A DNA stretch of 64,000 nt, taken from Acidimicrobiia bacterium. Its GTDB lineage: Bacteria > Actinomycetota > Acidimicrobiia > Acidimicrobiales > Bin134. The number at the start of each line of letters is the position of its first letter. The stretch's first letter is position 1. The notes under the pieces were generated by a model. It worked only from the letters and a program-made list of their open reading frames with translations. It searched no databases and was not told the DNA's origin. Where the stretch lies: NCBI GenBank assembly GCA_022822265.1, contig JAJECA010000020.1, forward strand, positions 53,524 to 117,523, given 5' to 3'. Both the position numbers and the translations under genes were made by a program. This document shows positions 59,561 to 64,000 of the stretch, piece after piece.

Positions 59561-60201
59561 GACGGTACGAGGGCCTTCAAATCAGATGTGCTGTTGACGG
59601 CCAGAACCAGCGGGCCGTCGTCGCTGTAGAGGATGGCGGTGATCGAGCAGGGCGAGACCACGATCCGCTGGAACATGTCCAGGTGGGCACCCGAGGCATG
59701 CGAGACCGCCGCCTTGATGGTGTCGGCGTGCGAAACCGCCACCACCGTCGCACCGGGGTGGCGGGCCACTAGGGACTGCACCGCGTCGGTCATCCGGGTC
59801 TGCATCTCAGAAAACGACTCTCCTCCCGGAAACCGGAAGCTGCTGGGGGTGCGCTGCACTTGGCGCCAGTCGCGGCGGCGGCGCAGGTCGCTGAGGCGCC
59901 GTCCGGTCCAGCGGCCGAAATCGCACTCGTTGAGGCTGTCGAGCACTCGCACCCGTCGCCCCACCGCCCGGGCGATGGGGGCGGCGGTCTCACGGGCCCG
60001 CTCCATGGGCGAGGCGTACACCGCTCCGATGCGCTTCGGGCCCAGGGCGGCAATGCGGGCGGCAGCCTGCTCGGCTTGCTCTCGACCCCGGTCGCTGAGG
60101 TGCAGACCCGGCGCCCGACCGGGCAGCACTGCGCCGGTGGTGGGGGTCTGGCCGTGGCGCACGAACAACACCAGGGTGGGTTTGCGGGTCTTACTGGCCA
60201 T
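59557..60201 (-). CDS. MSMEG_4193-like histidine phosphatase
   Basis: LVLFVRHGQTPTTGAVLPGRAPGLHLSDRGREQAEQ. Confidence 0.9.
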   Translation of the reverse strand: MASKTRKPTLVLFVRHGQTPTTGAVLPGRAPGLHLSDRGREQAEQAAARIAALGPKRIGAVYASPMERARETAAPIARAVGRRVRVLDSLNECDFGRWTGRRLSDLRRRRDWRQVQRTPSSFRFPGGESFSEMQTRMTDAVQSLVARHPGATVVAVSHADTIKAAVSHASGAHLDMFQRIVVSPCSITAILYSDDGPLVLAVNSTSDLKALVPS

Positions 60202-60243
60202 TTGCTCTCTGGAATCTGCTTCTAGTTGTCGTTGCCTTAGTAC

Positions 60244-60957
60244 ATGCCTTCCCAGCCATTGTCTTCTATCTTGCCGGGAGTGGGCTCAGCAGACACATTT
60301 GACGAACTGGCCGCTGATGTTACCGCCTGCCGGGCCTGCCCCCGGCTGGTCGCTTGGCGGGAGGAAGTGGCTGCGGTAAAGCGGGCCGCCTATCGGGATT
60401 GGGACTATTGGGGCCGGCCGGTGCCCGGCTTCGGCGACCCCGAGGCCCGCATTGTGGTGGTGGGCCTGGCCCCGGCCGCCCACGGCGCCAACCGCACCGG
60501 TCGAATGTTCACCGGCGACCGGTCGGGCGACTTTCTATACGCCTCGCTGCACCGGATGGGGCTGGCCAACCAGCCCAACTCCACCGATGTGAACGACGGG
60601 TTGCAGCTGAGCGACGTCTACATCACCGCCCCGGTTCGCTGCGCGCCGCCGCAGAACAAACCCACGCCCGCCGAAAGAGACGCCTGTCGCCCGTTCTTGG
60701 ACCGGGAATTGGCTCTGCTTAGTCGGGCCCGGGTGTTCGTCGCCCTGGGGGCCATCGGCTACGGGGCGGTGGCCGCCGAGTTGGGAGTGCGGCCCCGGCC
60801 CAAGTTCGCCCACGGCATGGAGGCGCCTGCTCCTGGCGGGCAGACGGTGGTGTGCTCATATCACGTGAGCCAGCAGAACACCTTCACCGGCCGGCTCACC
60901 GAAGCCATGCTCGACGAGGTGTTCGCCCGGGCCCTGGCGCTGGCCGACGCGTTGTAG
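60244..60957 (+). CDS. type 5 uracil-DNA glycosylase-like protein
   Basis: CRACPRLVAWREEVA, VVGLAPAAHGANRTGRMFTGDRSGDFLYA; GTG 60280 is an alternative start. Confidence 0.88.
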   Translation: MPSQPLSSILPGVGSADTFDELAADVTACRACPRLVAWREEVAAVKRAAYRDWDYWGRPVPGFGDPEARIVVVGLAPAAHGANRTGRMFTGDRSGDFLYASLHRMGLANQPNSTDVNDGLQLSDVYITAPVRCAPPQNKPTPAERDACRPFLDRELALLSRARVFVALGAIGYGAVAAELGVRPRPKFAHGMEAPAPGGQTVVCSYHVSQQNTFTGRLTEAMLDEVFARALALADAL

Positions 60958-61007
60958 GCCCTGGATTGGTTCGCGACTCCGGGGAATCGGGCGATACCGT
61001 TGGGCCC

Positions 61008-61397
61008 GTGACGAAGACCCGCCTGCTGGCGATTGTGGCTGCGCTGATCTTGGTGGCAGCCGCCTGCGGCAACTCCGGCGCGCCCACCTCATGGGAAGAC
61101 AACCCCGACGACTATTGCCCGGACGCCGGGGAACCGTGCGAGCCCAACGTGGGCCAGCCCGAGCGGAACTTCCGCGATGGATGCAGGGAAGCCGGCAAAG
61201 ACGATCTAGACCAGCAGGTTCAAGAGAACTTGGACGATGTGTGCAAGTGCGGTTTCGACAGGATAAGGGACAGCTTGAGCTTCGAGGAGTTCAAAGAGCT
61301 TGACGACGATTTGCGCAGCAACATCAATGCCGACCTGACCGAAGAGGTGGGCCAGATCATGCGCCAGTGCATCTTGGAGGAATCGGGGCTCGGCTAG
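61008..61397 (+). CDS. hypothetical lipoprotein
   Basis: GTG 61008: TKTRLLAIVAALILVAAACGNSG lipobox; TACCGT-N7 upstream. Confidence 0.75.
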   Translation: MTKTRLLAIVAALILVAAACGNSGAPTSWEDNPDDYCPDAGEPCEPNVGQPERNFRDGCREAGKDDLDQQVQENLDDVCKCGFDRIRDSLSFEEFKELDDDLRSNINADLTEEVGQIMRQCILEESGLG

Positions 61398-61422
61398 CAG
61401 CCCGCCCGGGTCAGATCCTCCC

Positions 61423-62553
61423 TCAGACCCCTACTTTGACCGCGCTTTCAGCCCAGTCGGGCCAGCGTTGGCGGCTCTTGGCGGCCAGCTTGTGCATGAG
61501 GGCCACCGCTCCGGGATCGTCGTCGCCGGGACGGGCCTGGATCACGCCGTCTTCCAGCATGGCGTTGATTACCGCCCGGCCCAGCTCGGTGCGGATCACG
61601 GTGAGGGTCCAGTCGGAGGCGTCGCCGATGCCCCCGGTGGAGATGTCGGCGTGCTCAGCGGCGAAATCGGGGCACAGGTTGCAGCCCTCCCGGGTCCAGG
61701 CGTGGCACTCCTTGAGGTTGATCTCGTGGTAGTCGCCGTTCTTCATCCACACCTGGAACACGCCCTTGATGTTCATTTTGGCGATCTGGTCGGTGGGAAG
61801 CCCGTACTTCACCCAGAACAGCTCCTCGAACATGGAGTCGTCGAAGCTCTTGGAGCACAAAAGCCCGATGTTCAGCTTGATGGGGCGGCCCACCTTGCCC
61901 ACCTTGCGGTTCCACATCACCGGGCCGATGGAGGTCTGGCAGCTCATTCCCACCAGAGCCAGGCTCTTCAGCCCCTGTTCTTTGGCCTCTCGGTAAGCCA
62001 GCGGGTTAGCCGAGTAGGTGTAGCGGCTGCCGGCTCCCCGCAGCACCTCCTCGCGGTTGGTGGCCAAGCCAGGCACGGCCTTCCAGCCGTCGGCGTCGCC
62101 GCCCTCCAGAAATGACGTGAGGGCCCCGTCGATCACGTCGTTCTCCAGGCACCAGATCAAGATGGCCGACACCAGCCCGCCGTCCTGGCCCACCTCGTAC
62201 ACGTAGTCGTCGGAGGCCCGTACCAGCAGGATGTCGCTGTAGATGCCGGAGACCTCTTCCTCGGTGCGGATGCGCCCGAACAGGTGCTCGTCGGCCTCAG
62301 CCTCCCAGGTGCGGAACCGGGGGCAGGCCCGAGTGCAGGAGGTGCACCCCTTCTGGCCGTGGATGCAGTCGGACAGGCCCAGCTCATCTTCTAGGTGGAA
62401 GGGCTTGTACTGGCCGGGCTCGTGCTTGTAGCCGATCACATCGTGGGGGCAGGCGATCACGCAGCCTGCGCAGCCGGTGCACAGCCCCGAGTCGATGACC
62501 TCCTCGTAGAGTTCTTTCCACTGGTGGGTCCAGCGAACCTTGGCTTCAGCCAC
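61423..62553 (-). CDS. FrhB-like coenzyme F420-dependent protein with two 4Fe-4S motifs
   Basis: GTG 62553; CTGCAGCVIACPHDVIG, CTSCTRACPRF, GGLVSAILIWCLE. Confidence 0.85.
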   Translation of the reverse strand: MAEAKVRWTHQWKELYEEVIDSGLCTGCAGCVIACPHDVIGYKHEPGQYKPFHLEDELGLSDCIHGQKGCTSCTRACPRFRTWEAEADEHLFGRIRTEEEVSGIYSDILLVRASDDYVYEVGQDGGLVSAILIWCLENDVIDGALTSFLEGGDADGWKAVPGLATNREEVLRGAGSRYTYSANPLAYREAKEQGLKSLALVGMSCQTSIGPVMWNRKVGKVGRPIKLNIGLLCSKSFDDSMFEELFWVKYGLPTDQIAKMNIKGVFQVWMKNGDYHEINLKECHAWTREGCNLCPDFAAEHADISTGGIGDASDWTLTVIRTELGRAVINAMLEDGVIQARPGDDDPGAVALMHKLAAKSRQRWPDWAESAVKVGV

Positions 62554-62762
62554 CCAGAGACTTTGCCACGCCCAGCATGTGATTTGGTCATTCAAAACGC
62601 ATTTGCCCAGCAAGAGGCTAGAGGGAAAGGGCAAAGGGGGAAAGGGCCGAAAAAGCCGGTAGGGTGACCGTAATAGAGGCCCAAACCGCAGGCCAGCGCC
62701 ACACTGAGCGCCAGACTGCGCGCTGGACTGTGAGATAACGAGATAGACGGGAGGAAAAACAG

Positions 62763-63317
62763 ATGGGTGACTGGTGGGACGGCCTGACCGGCGACCTCCA
62801 GGTCTTCTATCTGATCGGCGCAATCGCCGGCGTCTTCCTCATACTCCAGCTCCTGCTCTTGGGCTTCGGCGTCGGCTCCGACCTCGACATCGACCTTGAT
62901 GACGATGGCGCGGGAACAGGGTTCTTGTCCCTGCGAAGCCTTACGGCGTTCTTCTTCGCCTTCGGCTGGACCGGCGTATTGATGAAGGAAGCGGACAGCT
63001 CCACCCCGGTCTCGGTGATCGTGGCCATTGCGGTGGGGCTGTCGGTGTTCTTCGCGGTGGCCTACATGTGGCGCAAGTTCTCCCAAATGGAGGAAAGCGG
63101 CTCGGTCGACTACCAGAGCGCGGTCGGAATTATCGGCACCGTCTACCTGCCGATCCCGGCCAACCGCTCCATGCCCGGCAAGGTTGAAATCCTCATCCAG
63201 GGACGGCTCCGAGTGATCGACGCCTACACCAGCTCGGACAACGACCTTCCGGCTCAGACCCGCGTCACCGTGGTGTCGGTGGTGGATCAATCCACCGTCC
63301 TCGTCAAACCCTTGTAA
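62763..63317 (+). CDS. NfeD-like membrane protein
   Basis: N-terminal TM helices and C-terminal OB-like domain; precedes flotillin. Confidence 0.75.
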   Translation: MGDWWDGLTGDLQVFYLIGAIAGVFLILQLLLLGFGVGSDLDIDLDDDGAGTGFLSLRSLTAFFFAFGWTGVLMKEADSSTPVSVIVAIAVGLSVFFAVAYMWRKFSQMEESGSVDYQSAVGIIGTVYLPIPANRSMPGKVEILIQGRLRVIDAYTSSDNDLPAQTRVTVVSVVDQSTVLVKPL

Positions 63318-63349
63318 CTCATCTCTCCTAGACCCGAAAGGACTCTTTG

Positions 63350-64000
63350 ATGGCTGCTATAGCCCTTGTTGCCGGCCTAATCGTCATTCTTCTCATTGCC
63401 CTGCTGTGGATTTCTTCCCGCTACAAGCGCTGCCCATCAGACCGAGTGCTGGTCATCTACGGCCGGGTGGGAGGACAGGGCCAGTCGGCCCGATGCCTCC
63501 ATGGCGGTGGTGCCCTGGTGTGGCCCGTTATCCAGGGCTACGCCTTCTTGGACCTCACGCCGCTGCCGATCGAGATCAAGCTCCAAGGCGCCCTGTCGCA
63601 GCAGAACATCCGGGTCAACACGCCGGCCACGTTCACAGTGGGAATCTCCACCGAGCCCGGAGTCATGCAGAACGCTGCCGAGCGGCTTTTGGGGCTGAGC
63701 CTTGTGGAGATCGAGAACCTGGCCCGAGACATCATCTTCGGCCAGATGCGGGTGGTGATCGCCACCATGCCCATCGAGGAAATCAACGCCGACCGGGAGA
63801 AGCTGATCACCAACATCACCGAGTCGCTGGAAATCGAGCTGCGCAAAGTGGGGCTGCGACTCATCAACGTCAACATCCAGGATGTAACCGATGAGTCGGG
63901 CTACATCGACGCCCTAGGGCGCGAGGCAGCCGCCCGGGCCATCAACGAGGCCAAGATCAAGGTGGCCGAACAGGAACGCGACGGCGATATCGGCGCGGCC
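63350..64000 (+). CDS. flotillin/SPFH family protein, 3'-truncated by window end
   Basis: MAAIALVAGLIVILLIALLWISSRYKRCPSDRVLVIYGRVG, open to window end; not in ORF track. Confidence 0.9.
   Translation, partial: MAAIALVAGLIVILLIALLWISSRYKRCPSDRVLVIYGRVGGQGQSARCLHGGGALVWPVIQGYAFLDLTPLPIEIKLQGALSQQNIRVNTPATFTVGISTEPGVMQNAAERLLGLSLVEIENLARDIIFGQMRVVIATMPIEEINADREKLITNITESLEIELRKVGLRLINVNIQDVTDESGYIDALGREAAARAINEAKIKVAEQERDGDIGAA

Overview
The window is a dense, high-GC, actinobacterial-type chromosome segment. WhiB, DUF3107, DUF3090/SCO1664/MSMEG_4193-like genes and F420 biosynthesis suggest an Acidimicrobiia-like organism; that placement is inference. Most of it is housekeeping: F420 (cofE, cofD) and GDP-deoxymannose genes, a glycosyltransferase/DUF5719 pair, an acyl-CoA synthetase/CoA-transferase group, a complete System I cytochrome c maturation operon (ccmABCDEFGHI, including a ccmD too short for the ORF track), serC, an aminotransferase, an S9 peptidase, serA, leuA, leuCD, greA, leuB, ilvE, cimA, gltX, tRNA-Gln(CTG), an Fe-S group (cysteine desulfurase, Mrp), PdtaS-like kinase, WhiB, GDPD, CopC/D, lipid kinase, etfBA, UDG, an FrhB-like protein, NfeD and flotillin. 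The accessory part is about 27.0-32.5 kb: a Phd/VapC toxin-antitoxin pair with a phased TGGCCA operator-like array, then two tandem paralogous secreted proteins combining a duplicated unrecognised N-terminal module, an RCC1-like propeller and a C-terminal zinc-protease motif. A smaller accessory patch follows tRNA-Gln: an orphan VapB-like antitoxin and an Abi/HEPN gene cut by an in-frame TAG just before its RxxxxH motif. Other main observations: a leuA attenuation leader (MSRIHTHLLLL plus terminator), short duplications at several gene-gene junctions, a recurrent TANNNT-N6-8-start leaderless-type module, and two genes that appear to need non-canonical start codons. No database search or folding was run; product names come from recognising motifs by eye.
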